Notes: generated from the sequence alone by a model not told the origin. Numbered from the stretch's first letter, positions 26,986 to 35,736 are shown. The stretch: DNA of 64,000 bases from Bacteroidota bacterium (GCA_017303905.1 JAFLBH010000002.1:434001-498000); one strand, 5' to 3'. Made by a program: numbers and translations.

Positions 26986-28182
26986 TTAATTACCTTTTAA
27001 TAATTTATTCACTAAATCAGCTGCCTCATACAATTGAATTGCAGAGTATACTTTTAAGCCTGATTGATCAATGATTTTTTTAGCTTCTTCGGCATTAGTA
27101 CCTTGTAAACGAACAATAATTGGCACATTAATGCTTCCCATGTTCTTATAAGCATCAACAATACCTTGTGCAACACGGTCACAACGCACAATTCCACCAA
27201 AAATGTTCACTAAAATGGCTTTTACATTCGGGTCACGTAAAATGATACGGAAGGCTTTCTCCACGCGCTCAGCATTTGCTGTTCCACCTACATCAAGGAA
27301 GTTAGCTGGCTCACCGCCTGATAATTTAATGATATCCATGGTAGCCATTGCCAAACCTGCGCCATTTACCATACAACCCACGTTACCGTCAAGTTTTACA
27401 TAGTTTAATTCCGCATTTTTAGCTTCTACTTCAATTGGATCCTCTTCTGTAACATCACGCATGGCTTCGTAATCCGGGTGACGGAACAAACCGTTACCAT
27501 CAAACGTTACTTTAGAGTCAACCGCAATAATCTTATCATCTGAAGTTTTTAAAACCGGATTGATTTCGAATAATGAAGCGTCAATACTTTCGTAAGCTTT
27601 ATAAAGAGCTGTCACAAACTTCACCATTTCTTTTAACGCATTTCCGCTTAAACCTAAGTTAAACGCAATTTTACGTGCCTGAAATGCTTGCAAACCGATA
27701 CGAGGATCGATTTCCTCTTTCCAGATTTTATCCGGAGTTGTTTCTGCAACGTGCTCAATATCCATACCACCTTCGGTACTATACACAATGGTATTACGAC
27801 CTTTGGCGCGGTCTAATAATACACTCATATAAAATTCCTTGGTTGGAGATGCGCCCGGATAATAAACATCCTGCGCCACTAAAACTTTATTTACTTTTTT
27901 ACCCTCAGCTTTTGTTTGAGGTGTAATTAATTGCATTCCAATGATAGCTGTAGCTTTTTCTTTCACCTCATCAAGGTTTTTAGCTAATTTAACTCCACCG
28001 CCTTTACCACGCCCACCGGCATGTATTTGGGCTTTTATTACCACCCAGTCGCTGTTATATTTTGTTTTTAATTCCTTTGCAGCGGCAACGGCTTGCTCAG
28101 GTGTGTCGGCAACAATTCCCTCTTGAATTGCTACGCCAAAGCTTTTAAGGATGCTTTTACCTTGGTACTCGTGAATGTTCAT
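26986..28182 (-). CDS. sucC: Succinate-CoA ligase, ADP-forming, beta subunit
   Basis: A 398-residue TCA-cycle enzyme subunit that binds nucleotide and succinate. The start is the ATG at 28182 giving [13 protein letters not shown], the family's standard N-terminus; an in-frame extension to 28224 is not family-like. The ATP-grasp domain has [20 protein letters not shown], and the C-terminal CoA-ligase domain has [28 protein letters not shown] and [14 protein letters not shown]. Length matches the family. The alpha subunit gene sucD is not next to it, which is common in Bacteroidota. Confidence 0.97.
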   Translation of the reverse strand: MNIHEYQGKSILKSFGVAIQEGIVADTPEQAVAAAKELKTKYNSDWVVIKAQIHAGGRGKGGGVKLAKNLDEVKEKATAIIGMQLITPQTKAEGKKVNKVLVAQDVYYPGASPTKEFYMSVLLDRAKGRNTIVYSTEGGMDIEHVAETTPDKIWKEEIDPRIGLQAFQARKIAFNLGLSGNALKEMVKFVTALYKAYESIDASLFEINPVLKTSDDKIIAVDSKVTFDGNGLFRHPDYEAMRDVTEEDPIEVEAKNAELNYVKLDGNVGCMVNGAGLAMATMDIIKLSGGEPANFLDVGGTANAERVEKAFRIILRDPNVKAILVNIFGGIVRCDRVAQGIVDAYKNMGSINVPIIVRLQGTNAEEAKKIIDQSGLKVYSAIQLYEAADLVNKLLKGN

Positions 28183-28280
28183 ACGTTGTGTATTATAGCT
28201 CCCAAAAATAGGCTTTTTATGCAAACCGCAAGCGGCTTTGTAAGAAATTTGAATAAAAAAATGAGAATTTGTTCACAGCC

Positions 28281-29003
28281 TTAATCGGCCAAACTGTAAA
28301 AAGAGTTACTTACCTTTAACTTACTCTTATTGAGGGCATTTTTGTTTGCAGAAAACTTAACTTTTGCGCCATCTACGTATAAACTGATATGGCCGCCTAT
28401 CTTTTCCAATAAGGCGTTCTCTGTAATCAACAAAACCGGCATTGTTATGACCTTGTTTTTGACTTTATTGAATGAAGATAAACCGCCTTCACTAAAGAAG
28501 AGAATGTGGTAAACTTTATCCGGCTGATAGGTTTCTACTTTGATGGGTAGTTTCCCTGCCCTCTTTTCTGCCACATAATTGGATAATGAATTTTTAATGG
28601 GTGAATCGCCAACAATACCAATATTAAAACTTTCAGAATTGGTAACCGGCCACACTATGTACTGAATAAAACTATACACAAAAAGCGCCTTCTTTTCATA
28701 TTCTTCCTTAGCGGAAATAAGCTTTGGCTTCAATTTACCTACATAACCTCTACCCTCCCGCTTACCGGCATTGGCCAAAGCCTCGTTGCGAGCTTTTTCT
28801 GTTCGATACAAGCTGTCTAATTCAACTAACCACTTATTTAAGCTATCGTTTTCAACGGCTAATCGATTCAGTACTTCTTCTAAAGCGTCTTTTTCGGAAG
28901 ATTTACTTTGCGCCAACTCACTCATTTGTTTGTACTTTTTCTTTGAGACACAAGCTCCCAAAAACAAGGCACAGATTATTATCGCCGCAAATCTCATTTT
29001 CAT
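28281..29003 (-). CDS. YfiR-like (DUF4154) domain lipoprotein with coiled coil
   Basis: About 240 residues from the ATG at 29003; an upstream in-frame extension would put 19 residues before the signal peptide and is rejected. The lipobox is LFLGACVSK. A coiled coil covers about 20-85 (EKDALEEVLNRLAVENDSLN). The C-terminal 150 residues match YfiR-type domains: EYEKKALFVYSFIQYIVWPV, FNIGIVGDSPI, then VYHILFFSE and GHISLYVDGAKVKF. YfiR in Pseudomonas is a periplasmic inhibitor of the diguanylate cyclase YfiN; in Bacteroidota the partner is unknown. The usual YfiR disulfide cysteines are not seen in the mature domain. A peptidoglycan or membrane-stress sensing role is possible. Confidence 0.8.
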   Translation of the reverse strand: MKMRFAAIIICALFLGACVSKKKYKQMSELAQSKSSEKDALEEVLNRLAVENDSLNKWLVELDSLYRTEKARNEALANAGKREGRGYVGKLKPKLISAKEEYEKKALFVYSFIQYIVWPVTNSESFNIGIVGDSPIKNSLSNYVAEKRAGKLPIKVETYQPDKVYHILFFSEGGLSSFNKVKNKVITMPVLLITENALLEKIGGHISLYVDGAKVKFSANKNALNKSKLKVSNSFYSLAD

Positions 29004-29130
29004 TTTACGGGGCAAATTTAGAATAATAGTTTTAGTATTAATTAACTTAATTCCGAACAAATGACCAACCGGATTGTTAAATGCTTATTAATTTTGTTTA
29101 GCCTCTTTTAAATTTTAAAATAAACATAAC

Positions 29131-29649
29131 ATGAAGGCTGTTTTAATTTTATTGGCATCCATGCTTTTGATGAATGCTTCGTGCCAAACAAAGCAGGAAC
29201 CATCTGCCATAATTTCGTCAACACAAAAAAATAGTAATCCAATGGATAGTAATTTTAATAAATCAGAAGAAGAGTGGAAAAAAACATTGAGTGAAGAACA
29301 ATTCTATGTTTTGCGTGAAAAAGGTACAGAGCGACCTTTTACCGGTAAATACAATTTACATTTTGAAAAAGGAACCTATAAATGTGCCGGTTGCGGTTAT
29401 GAATTATTTACGAGCGATCAAAAGTTTGAATCCCATTGCGGATGGCCAAGCTTTGATAATGAAATCGGAAACGGTGACAGAGTAAAAAAAATCAAAGACT
29501 TTTCGCACGGCATGATAAGAACCGAGGTTGTTTGCGCCCGCTGTAACGGACATTTAGGCCATTTGTTTGATGATGGTCCGACTAAAACAGGCAACCGTTA
29601 TTGCATCAATTCGGTAAGTATAGATTTTGAACCGGAAAAGAAAAAGTAA
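29131..29649 (+). CDS. msrB: Lipoprotein peptide-methionine (R)-S-oxide reductase
   Basis: 172 residues. The signal peptide ends at a lipobox (LMNASCQ), so the enzyme acts in the envelope, repairing oxidised methionine in exported proteins. The MsrB domain (about 45-168) has the zinc cysteines in YKCAGCGYEL and VVCARCNGHLGH, SHCGWPSFD, and the catalytic Cys in NRYCINSVSIDF. No MsrA domain is fused. Two internal methionines (29131 and 29242 onward) could both start translation, the second giving a cytoplasmic form without the signal. Its stop touches the convergent next gene, with no terminator between. Confidence 0.95.
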   Translation: MKAVLILLASMLLMNASCQTKQEPSAIISSTQKNSNPMDSNFNKSEEEWKKTLSEEQFYVLREKGTERPFTGKYNLHFEKGTYKCAGCGYELFTSDQKFESHCGWPSFDNEIGNGDRVKKIKDFSHGMIRTEVVCARCNGHLGHLFDDGPTKTGNRYCINSVSIDFEPEKKK

Positions 29650-30018
29650 TTATGGGTTTTGATCATTATTATTAGGGTCTTGATTTCCAAAAACCGCATT
29701 TAATAAACCCGTAGTAATAGATAATATAAAGCTGAATAATAAAGCCCACCAAAAACTGCGAACATAAAACTCATCTATCAACTTATCAGCAATAATAATG
29801 ATAAAGGCATTAATCGCTAACAAAAACAGTCCCATAGTGAAGAAGGTAATTGGGATTGTTAAAATTGTTAAAATAGGCTTTACAACAGCATTTAAAAACG
29901 CTAAAACAACAGCCACCAAAATAGCCGATAGAAAACCATTTATTTCTATTCCCGGAAGCAGCTTGGCTGTAATAACCACGGCTACTGCCGATATTAATAT
30001 GTTTGCCAGAAATTTCAC
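29650..30018 (-). CDS. YvlD/phage-holin-family membrane protein
   Basis: A 122-residue inner-membrane protein with four hydrophobic helices, with KFLANILISAVAVVITAKLL, then GFLSAILVAVVLAFLNAVVK, ILTIPITFFTMGLFLLAINA and FWWALLFSFILSITTGLLNA. This is the pattern of the widespread YvlD family, annotated as phage-holin family but found in ordinary chromosomes; the biochemical function is unknown. The tail (DPNNNDQNP) is polar. Its stop is adjacent to the msrB stop (convergent, 0 bases), so the two transcripts must overlap. Confidence 0.85.
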   Translation of the reverse strand: MKFLANILISAVAVVITAKLLPGIEINGFLSAILVAVVLAFLNAVVKPILTILTIPITFFTMGLFLLAINAFIIIIADKLIDEFYVRSFWWALLFSFILSITTGLLNAVFGNQDPNNNDQNP

Positions 30019-30066
30019 AGGTCAAAAATACCGCAAATTTTAACGCAATTCCCCCATTTTGGGAAA

Positions 30067-30096
30067 TTGTTTTATAAAAATTGTTAGCTATATTTG
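30067..30096 (+). promoter_or_regulatory. Bacteroidota-type promoter, TTG-N19-TATATTTG
   Basis: TTG at 30067-30069, exactly 19 bases, then TATATTTG at 30089-30096, matching the -33/-7 consensus (TTG, TAnnTTTG) of the Bacteroidota primary sigma factor. The predicted transcription start is about 30102-30103. The candidate start codons are at 30101 and 30107, so the mRNA would be leaderless or nearly so. Confidence 0.6.
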
Positions 30097-30106
30097 TTAT
30101 ATGATT

Positions 30107-30436
30107 ATGAAATCGAAAATAGCAAAAATCAGTGCCCTAGCTGTTTTGTTTTTAACGGTTTTATGGATTGCAACTCCAAAAGTGTATGTACACAAGTTGT
30201 TAAACCATAATCATGAGCTTATTCATACCAACGGAGAAACCTCCGTGCAAACAGATGCAAACCCAGACTGCGATTTTGACAAGTATGATGCTCCTATTTA
30301 TTTCACCATTTTCAAATTCATCAACAACTTCGTTCCTTTAAAACCTAAACACGAAGCTGTATTAAATTACCAGTCTACTTTTTACAAGTCATTTGTAAAA
30401 GAATCTGATACTTCGCGCGCTCCTCCAAGAGCTTAA
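30107..30436 (+). CDS. Small exported protein with His-rich loop, metal-locus member A
   Basis: About 109 residues from ATG 30107 (ATG 30101 is also possible). A signal or anchor helix (SKIAKISALAVLFLTVLWIA) is followed by a His-rich stretch HKLLNHNHELIHTN, then acidic and aromatic segments and the terminal SRAPPRA. I recognise no named family, but the terminal R-(A/G)-P-P is shared with the next protein (YLRGPPSFI), so the two look like relatives. It is first in a probable four-gene transcript with a TonB-dependent receptor. Histidines suggest zinc or copper binding. Confidence 0.7.
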   Translation: MKSKIAKISALAVLFLTVLWIATPKVYVHKLLNHNHELIHTNGETSVQTDANPDCDFDKYDAPIYFTIFKFINNFVPLKPKHEAVLNYQSTFYKSFVKESDTSRAPPRA

Positions 30437-30478
30437 TCATCCGCGTATCATTTTATTTCATTCATTATTTAATCTTAT

Positions 30479-30892
30479 TTGAGATATTTCAAAAACATAT
30501 CTGTATTTACACGTATTCTAATGGCAAATTTGCTTTGCCTTGGTATTGTTTTTAATATCACTTCTACTGCCTTTCATGCCCAACTGCATCATCATCATGA
30601 AGCTGAAACGGTTTGTAGTGTAGAGTTAGATAATGACGCGTGCCACTTATTTGAAGTACACAATATAAAAAGTGAAAACTGTGATGGAAGTCACGATCAT
30701 ATTAAACCGAAAAACGAGGATTGCTTTACCTGTAAATATTTTAGTTACCGATCATTGGATTTTATCCAAAACAAATCTGATACAAAAATTACTATTCAAG
30801 TCACGGTAGAGCCTTATCAAACATTAAACGAGTGTGTTTATTTTAATTATTCTTTCACGAATTATCTGCGTGGACCACCTTCTTTTATTTAA
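30479..30892 (+). CDS. Small exported His/Cys-rich protein, metal-locus member B
   Basis: 137 residues from a TTG start (ATG at 30521 is the other option, cutting the basic start of the signal peptide). The signal peptide runs to about FNITSTAFHAQ. It is followed by LHHHHEAETVC, further Cys and His in DNDACHLFEVH, NCDGSHDH and the paired motif DCFTCKYFS. The end is LRGPPSFI, as in the preceding protein's RAPPRA. It has a dense ligand set (at least seven His and five Cys in 90 residues) that would bind a soft metal or zinc. It is 36 bases upstream of the TonB-dependent receptor frame. Family unknown. Confidence 0.75.
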   Translation: MRYFKNISVFTRILMANLLCLGIVFNITSTAFHAQLHHHHEAETVCSVELDNDACHLFEVHNIKSENCDGSHDHIKPKNEDCFTCKYFSYRSLDFIQNKSDTKITIQVTVEPYQTLNECVYFNYSFTNYLRGPPSFI

Positions 30893-30931
30893 CCTGAATT
30901 CTAAATACGGATTAAATAAAAACAACGAATA

Positions 30932-33256
30932 ATTAAGCGAATCATTTTACATATTCTCTTCTTATTCCCGTTTTTTAACCTGCATGCGCAAGAATGTAAA
31001 TTTACCTTATCGGGTAAAATTATCGATTTGCATGACGGTAAAGAACTGGACGGGACTGTTATTACCTTATTGGAGACGAAGAACAATTATGTAACCAATA
31101 ATCATGGCCGTTTTTCGATAAGCGGTTTATGCGAAGGAAATTATTCTTTATTAATTCAGCATTTAGGATGTAAGGACACCATAATTAAAACCATGGTGAA
31201 ACAAAACTCCTTCTTATCGGTAAAATTACCACACAGCGAGATTGAGTTAAGTGAAATTGACATCATGGATAAGCGTCTGGAGATGGTGAAAACACAAACA
31301 GCAGATGAAATTAGCGGCAAAGAATTAGATAAAACACGCGGACAAACATTAGGAGATGCGCTTAAAACAGTTACGGGAGTTACTACATTAAATACAGGAG
31401 GCACGATCAGTAAACCGATGATTCACGGATTGCAAGGATATAGAATTCTCATTTTGAATAATGGAATCCGACATGAAGGACAACAATGGGGCAATGAACA
31501 CGCACCGGAAATTGATCCGTTCGTTGCGCAAAAATTATCGGTTGTAAAAGGTGCCAATTCTGTTCGCTATGGAAGTGATGCTTTAGGCGGCGTAATCTTA
31601 GTTGAGCCGGCCGATTTACCCGATACGGCCAGTGTAACCGGTGAAGTAAACATGATTGGAGCCAGCAATGGTCAATCAGGAACCGGCTCGGCCATTTTGC
31701 AAGGCTACTTCGATAAGTTAAAAGGATTCAATTGGAGAGTGCAAGGAACCTATAAGAAAAGTGGTAATGTAAAAACGCCGGAATACTATTTAAAGAATAC
31801 CGGGGTTGAAGAATACAATTTCTCCTATTCTTTAGGTTATCACCGAAAAAAATTAGGTGCAGAAGTTTATTACTCGCAATTCAATACTAAAGTAGGCATC
31901 TTTCCGGGAGCGCACATTGGTAATTTAACTGATTTACAAAATGCGTTTAATGCCAATAAACCTCAGGATAGTTTAGCGGGTTTCTCTTATGATATCGGAA
32001 GACCCTATCAGCAAATTGGTCATGAATTAGCGAAAGGAAAACTGCACTATCATTTTGCACCAAAGTGGAGATTGATGGCTCAATACGCTTATCAATATAA
32101 TTCGCGTCAGGAATTTGATAAAGACAAACCTTTGAATGATTCACTCGCCTCTTTAAACTTACCTGAGTTGGATTACAGCATCACGTCGCAAACCGCAGAG
32201 CTTGTTTTGGAGCACGATAACATCAAACGATTCAGAGGGCAATTTGGAGGCAGTTATATGAACCAACAAAATGTTTATTTAGGGCGTTTCTTTATTCCCA
32301 ATTTCATCAACAATACCTGGGGTGCTTTCGCGACCGAACGATTTGTTACTGAACATTGGGAACTTGAAGCCGGCCTTAGATACGATGAAAAATATCTTCA
32401 GTCATTCTTCTATGAGAACAAAATTCTTGTAACACCATCTTTAAAGTTTAATAATGTAAGTTGGAATGCCGGTGCCATTTATAAACAGGGTAAATATTTA
32501 AATCTGTTTTTAAATATTGGCTCAGCCTGGCGCAGTCCTGCTCCAAATGAACTTTACAGTAATGGCATTCATCAAAGTGTTGGGGCAATTGAAAGAGGAA
32601 ATAAAAACTTATTACCTGAACAAGTTTACAATGCTACATTCACGGCTTTGCTTAAATTAAACCATGTTTTTACAGAGGCAACCTTGTATCATAATCAGTT
32701 TACCAATTTCATTTATTTAAATCCATCTACCAAACCTGAACTTACCATAAAAGGCGCGTATCCGGTATTTAATTATCAGCAAGCAAATGCCAGAATCAGC
32801 GGAGCGGATGTAAAAGTAACTACAGATGTATTCAATCATTTGAAAGTAACCGCAAAGGCCATGTTACTCAGAGCATGGAATGAAAACCTCAACGACTATT
32901 TAGTATACATGCCTTCCGACCGTTATACCGCAGAGGTAAATTATTATTTCAATGCAGGAAAACATTTCAGTAATAATTTTATTCAAGTGAATTATACTTA
33001 TGTAACTAAACAATGGCGCGTACCTCAAAACACGGATTTTGCAGCGCCTCCTGATGGTTACGGACTACTTGGATTTGAAATTGGAAGTGATTTAAAATTC
33101 GGAAAACAAACTGTTAACCTCAGCCTTGCAGGAAATAATTTACTTGATGTTGTTTACCGCGATTATCTCGACCGCTTCCGCTATTATACAGACGCTATGG
33201 GAAGAAATTTCACTATTAGATTAAAAATTCCATTAACTATTTACGACAAAAAATAA
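30932..33256 (+). CDS. TonB-dependent outer-membrane receptor, probable metal uptake
   Basis: About 774 residues. An open frame runs from 30920 after a stop at 30917-30919. It encodes a good signal peptide (KRIILHILFLFPFFNLHAQ) but contains no ATG, GTG or TTG before it; the only candidates are ATA at 30929 or ATT at 30932. The next standard start, TTG at 31028, lies after the signal peptide and would yield a protein that cannot be exported. The mature part has a carboxypeptidase-regulatory-like domain (about 20-100), a plug (GKELDKTRGQTLGDALKTV, then KPMIHGLQGYRILILNNGIR) with GNEHAPEIDPF, and a beta barrel to the terminal aromatic strand. The receptor resembles those for metals. It is followed 4 bases later by a lipoprotein gene. 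Confidence 0.9.
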   Translation: MKRIILHILFLFPFFNLHAQECKFTLSGKIIDLHDGKELDGTVITLLETKNNYVTNNHGRFSISGLCEGNYSLLIQHLGCKDTIIKTMVKQNSFLSVKLPHSEIELSEIDIMDKRLEMVKTQTADEISGKELDKTRGQTLGDALKTVTGVTTLNTGGTISKPMIHGLQGYRILILNNGIRHEGQQWGNEHAPEIDPFVAQKLSVVKGANSVRYGSDALGGVILVEPADLPDTASVTGEVNMIGASNGQSGTGSAILQGYFDKLKGFNWRVQGTYKKSGNVKTPEYYLKNTGVEEYNFSYSLGYHRKKLGAEVYYSQFNTKVGIFPGAHIGNLTDLQNAFNANKPQDSLAGFSYDIGRPYQQIGHELAKGKLHYHFAPKWRLMAQYAYQYNSRQEFDKDKPLNDSLASLNLPELDYSITSQTAELVLEHDNIKRFRGQFGGSYMNQQNVYLGRFFIPNFINNTWGAFATERFVTEHWELEAGLRYDEKYLQSFFYENKILVTPSLKFNNVSWNAGAIYKQGKYLNLFLNIGSAWRSPAPNELYSNGIHQSVGAIERGNKNLLPEQVYNATFTALLKLNHVFTEATLYHNQFTNFIYLNPSTKPELTIKGAYPVFNYQQANARISGADVKVTTDVFNHLKVTAKAMLLRAWNENLNDYLVYMPSDRYTAEVNYYFNAGKHFSNNFIQVNYTYVTKQWRVPQNTDFAAPPDGYGLLGFEIGSDLKFGKQTVNLSLAGNNLLDVVYRDYLDRFRYYTDAMGRNFTIRLKIPLTIYDKK

Positions 33257-33260
33257 AATC

Positions 33261-33914
33261 ATGAAAACACTATTTAAATTATCAAGTCTACTAATTACTG
33301 CTACACTCTTATTAAGTTTATCTTGTAAGAAAAAGAAAAACGAACCGGCTCCTAGCAATCCGCTCCCTCCCGACAACGCTTCAGAAGTTATAACAACCTT
33401 TAAATTATTACTTACGGATTCGGCCACCAGCACTGTTTATACATTTATGTATAAAGACCCGGATGGGGATGGTGGACAAGCAGGGTTTTATGGTCCTGGT
33501 ACAAGCAGTCTCTCTACCCAAAGCGATTCGGTTTTTAATTTGAGTCCTAATACAACTTATTTTACAGAAATAGTCTTATTAGACGAAACAAAAAGTCCGG
33601 TTGATTCCATATCGAATGAAGTTGAAGAAGAAGGACAAGACCATATGTTTTTCTTTAATTCTACCAATCCAACCGGGTCACCTTATAGTTTAACATTAGG
33701 TGGATCGGGTATACATCTTATTTACACCGATCTTGACGGAGGTTCGCCACAAAGAGGAATCGGACTTAAAACAAGATGGAGAACATATGCTGCAACCGGC
33801 ACTACAAAACATCCATTAAACATCATATTAAAGCACCAACCGGGAACCAAAAACGGAACCATTACCCCGGGGGACACCGATGTAGATGTTAATTTTAAAA
33901 TGACTGTGCAATAA
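33261..33914 (+). CDS. Lipoprotein downstream of TonB-dependent receptor
   Basis: 217 residues. The lipobox is LLSLSCKKKK, with a Lys-rich then Pro-rich linker. The mature domain is beta-rich: EVITTFKLLLTDSATSTVYT, MYKDPDGDGGQAG, NLSPNTTYFTEIVLLDETK, EEEGQDHMFFFN, then a C-terminal ILKHQPGTKNG and PGDTDVDVNFKMTV. This is the plan of small Bacteroidota lipoproteins that regularly follow a TonB-dependent receptor; some databases call them type 1 periplasmic-binding-fold superfamily. The Asp-rich DPDGDG and the single His in QDHMF may contact metal. It probably hands a metal or ligand between receptor and periplasm, by inference from position. The transcript ends at the terminator 23 bases later. 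Confidence 0.82.
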   Translation: MKTLFKLSSLLITATLLLSLSCKKKKNEPAPSNPLPPDNASEVITTFKLLLTDSATSTVYTFMYKDPDGDGGQAGFYGPGTSSLSTQSDSVFNLSPNTTYFTEIVLLDETKSPVDSISNEVEEEGQDHMFFFNSTNPTGSPYSLTLGGSGIHLIYTDLDGGSPQRGIGLKTRWRTYAATGTTKHPLNIILKHQPGTKNGTITPGDTDVDVNFKMTVQ

Positions 33915-33936
33915 GTCTAAATACTAAGTTTAATTG

Positions 33937-33970
33937 AACGGACCAATATTAAAGCATTGGTCCGTTTTTA
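33937..33970 (+). terminator. Terminator ending the metal-locus transcript
   Basis: A perfect 11-bp stem AACGGACCAAT / ATTGGTCCGTT with an 8-base loop is followed by TTTTA. Confidence 0.88.
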
Positions 33971-34005
33971 TTGACACCCCCTATTAACAAGTTTTGGCAC
34001 ATTAA

Positions 34006-34036
34006 TTGCGATTACTCGCTTGGTTAATTATCTTTG
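34006..34036 (+). promoter_or_regulatory. Bacteroidota-type promoter, TTG-N20-TATCTTTG
   Basis: TTG at 34006-34008, 20 bases, then TATCTTTG at 34029-34036. The TTG at 34006 would otherwise be read as a start codon for the next gene, but as the -33 element it cannot be translated. The predicted transcript start is near 34042, which fixes translation at the ATG at 34057. Confidence 0.6.
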
Positions 34037-34056
34037 ATTATATGAAAATCCGAAAG

Positions 34057-35115
34057 ATGAAAAAGAAAATACTTACACTTTTAATTTTCATAACTCCATT
34101 CTTAACCTTTTCACAACACCTTCACCCTGCCATTAATTTTGATTATAACAATCTATGTTACGGCGGATTTACTTTTTTCACCAATACAACAGTATCCAAT
34201 GCCCCGGCTACTTATACATGGTCGGTTTTCCGACAAGGATTTGCCCAACCGGTTTATACCGTTGCAACAGTGAATATGACCTATCAATTTCCTGCAAAAG
34301 ATACTTACACCATATTACTTTGCGCTGATAACGGAGGCGGGCATCAGGATTGTATGGAGCAACGAATCATTATGGATTCATTAATTCACGCCGACTTCCA
34401 ATACATTGATTGCGACAGTAAATTCAGTTCGTTTAGTCCCTGTGCCACAAGCCAGAAATGGGATTTTGGTGACGGAAATACTTCTACTTTAAAAAATCCT
34501 ACTCATTATTATGCCAATACAGGAAGTTACAATGTAAAACTTGTGGTTAGTAATGGTACCGATAAAGATTCAATCACAAAATCAATTTTTTCTTATACGA
34601 ATGCTGTTACCGGTGCTTTTACGTATCGTCACGAAAAGGACTCTGTGTTTTTTATGGCACACGATACCACTTTGGGTGGAAATGTAACATATCATTGGGA
34701 TTTTGGTGATGGAACCGAGGAAGAGATTTTCAGTTTCCCGGGACAAAAAGTAAGACATAAATATCCATCTATTAAAAAAGACACCACTTACACGGTTCAC
34801 TTACATGTTGAGGTTTTTTGTAATGAATGGGAAACAGAGCAAGATGTATTTATTGCGGATAGCGTAAAAGCGACTGAAACATTGGTGTTTCCTAACCCGT
34901 CCAGTCACCTTATATATATAGAATCGGAGCGTAAAACAGAGTTAACGGATATTAAATTATTTGATATACTCGGACAAGAAATTAAAGGCTTGAATGCAAT
35001 TGAGAATTTAAGAGGATTTAATATTGATATCAGAAACCTGGCCAAAGCCACTTACATCTTGCGATTATATTATGGCACAGATGATGTTAAGACTTACAAA
35101 ATCATTGTTAATTAA
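34057..35115 (+). CDS. T9SS-secreted PKD-domain protein
   Basis: About 352 residues from ATG 34057, chosen because a promoter occupies 34006-34036 and because KKKILTLLIFITPFLTFSQ then forms an ordinary signal peptide; ATG 34042 is the alternative. It contains two PKD domains: QKWDFGDGNTSTLKNPTHYY, and YHWDFGDGTEEEIFSF with the RHKYPS turn. It ends with a type A T9SS sorting domain (TLVFPNPSSHLIYIES, KLFDILGQEIK, LAKATYILRL). PKD domains mediate protein or sugar contacts; no catalytic motif is visible. It stands alone between two terminators. Confidence 0.9.
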   Translation: MKKKILTLLIFITPFLTFSQHLHPAINFDYNNLCYGGFTFFTNTTVSNAPATYTWSVFRQGFAQPVYTVATVNMTYQFPAKDTYTILLCADNGGGHQDCMEQRIIMDSLIHADFQYIDCDSKFSSFSPCATSQKWDFGDGNTSTLKNPTHYYANTGSYNVKLVVSNGTDKDSITKSIFSYTNAVTGAFTYRHEKDSVFFMAHDTTLGGNVTYHWDFGDGTEEEIFSFPGQKVRHKYPSIKKDTTYTVHLHVEVFCNEWETEQDVFIADSVKATETLVFPNPSSHLIYIESERKTELTDIKLFDILGQEIKGLNAIENLRGFNIDIRNLAKATYILRLYYGTDDVKTYKIIVN

Positions 35116-35133
35116 AAAGCCCCTTTCGGGGCA
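35114..35133 (-). terminator. Terminator between convergent genes
   Basis: AAAAAGCCCC-TTTC-GGGGC (plus strand). Read on the minus strand, GCCCC-GAAA-GGGGC is followed by TTTTT, so it primarily serves frr. Confidence 0.8.
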
Positions 35134-35137
35134 TTTA

Positions 35138-35698
35138 TTATACGGTTAAAATTTCTTTTTCTTTCTGTTCAAAATGCTTATCCGCCTTTTGCACATATTG
35201 ATCTGTTAATTGCTGTATTTTTGTTTCCGCATCCTTCGCCTCGTCTTCAGCTAAACCATTCTTCTGTAGTTTCTTTACGTTTTCCATGGCTTCTTTACGC
35301 GCGTTACGAATACCAACTTTCGCTTCTTCACCTTCTGCCTTAGCTGTTTTTACCAATTCTTTACGGCGTTCTTCAGTTAAAGGTGGAATGGTGATACGAA
35401 TGATAACGCCGTCGTTTTGCGGATTTAAACCCAGGTTCGCCATTTGAATAGCCTTTTCAATGGGCGTTAACAAACTCTTTTCCCAAGGTTGAATAACAAT
35501 GGTACGAGCATCCTGAGTGTTTACATTAGCGGTTTGAGGAATGGGAACCATACTTCCGTAATAATCTACCATTACACTCTCAAAAATAGCAGGATTAGCT
35601 TTCCCTGCACGGATTTTAGTTAATTGCACTTCCAAATGGTTAATGGCTTTATCCATTGCTGCACTTGCATGGTCCATTACTGATTTTACGTCGTTCAT
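35138..35698 (-). CDS. frr: Ribosome recycling factor
   Basis: A 186-residue cytoplasmic protein that splits the post-termination ribosome with EF-G. The helical core has the family's N-terminal helix (MDHASAAMDKAINHLEVQLT), the basic KIRAGKANPA, the beta domain with YYGSMVPIPQTANVNTQDA and PWEKSLLTPIEKAI, and the conserved RKELVKTAKAEGEEAK and VGIRNARKEA. The length is usual. pyrH, which commonly precedes frr, is not here; thyA lies upstream on the same strand with a 38-base gap. Confidence 0.97.
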   Translation of the reverse strand: MNDVKSVMDHASAAMDKAINHLEVQLTKIRAGKANPAIFESVMVDYYGSMVPIPQTANVNTQDARTIVIQPWEKSLLTPIEKAIQMANLGLNPQNDGVIIRITIPPLTEERRKELVKTAKAEGEEAKVGIRNARKEAMENVKKLQKNGLAEDEAKDAETKIQQLTDQYVQKADKHFEQKEKEILTV

Positions 35699-35736
35699 AG
35701 TTTCTAATTTGCTACAAAATTATATTTATTTCTCAA

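Noticed and set aside
28183..28224. 14-residue N-terminal extension of SucC
   Set aside because: SucC proteins begin with the MNIHEYQ-type sequence at 28182; the extension has no family support.
29650..30018. Phage holin, hence possible prophage
   Set aside because: The holin-family label comes from the YvlD/DUF360 naming; no other phage gene, integrase or attachment repeat is nearby.
31028..33256. TonB receptor starting at TTG 31028
   Set aside because: It would lack the signal peptide that is clearly encoded just upstream in the same frame.
34006..34056. N-terminal extension of the PKD protein starting at TTG 34006
   Set aside because: The TTG is the -33 element of a good promoter ending at 34036; the signal peptide begins at 34057.
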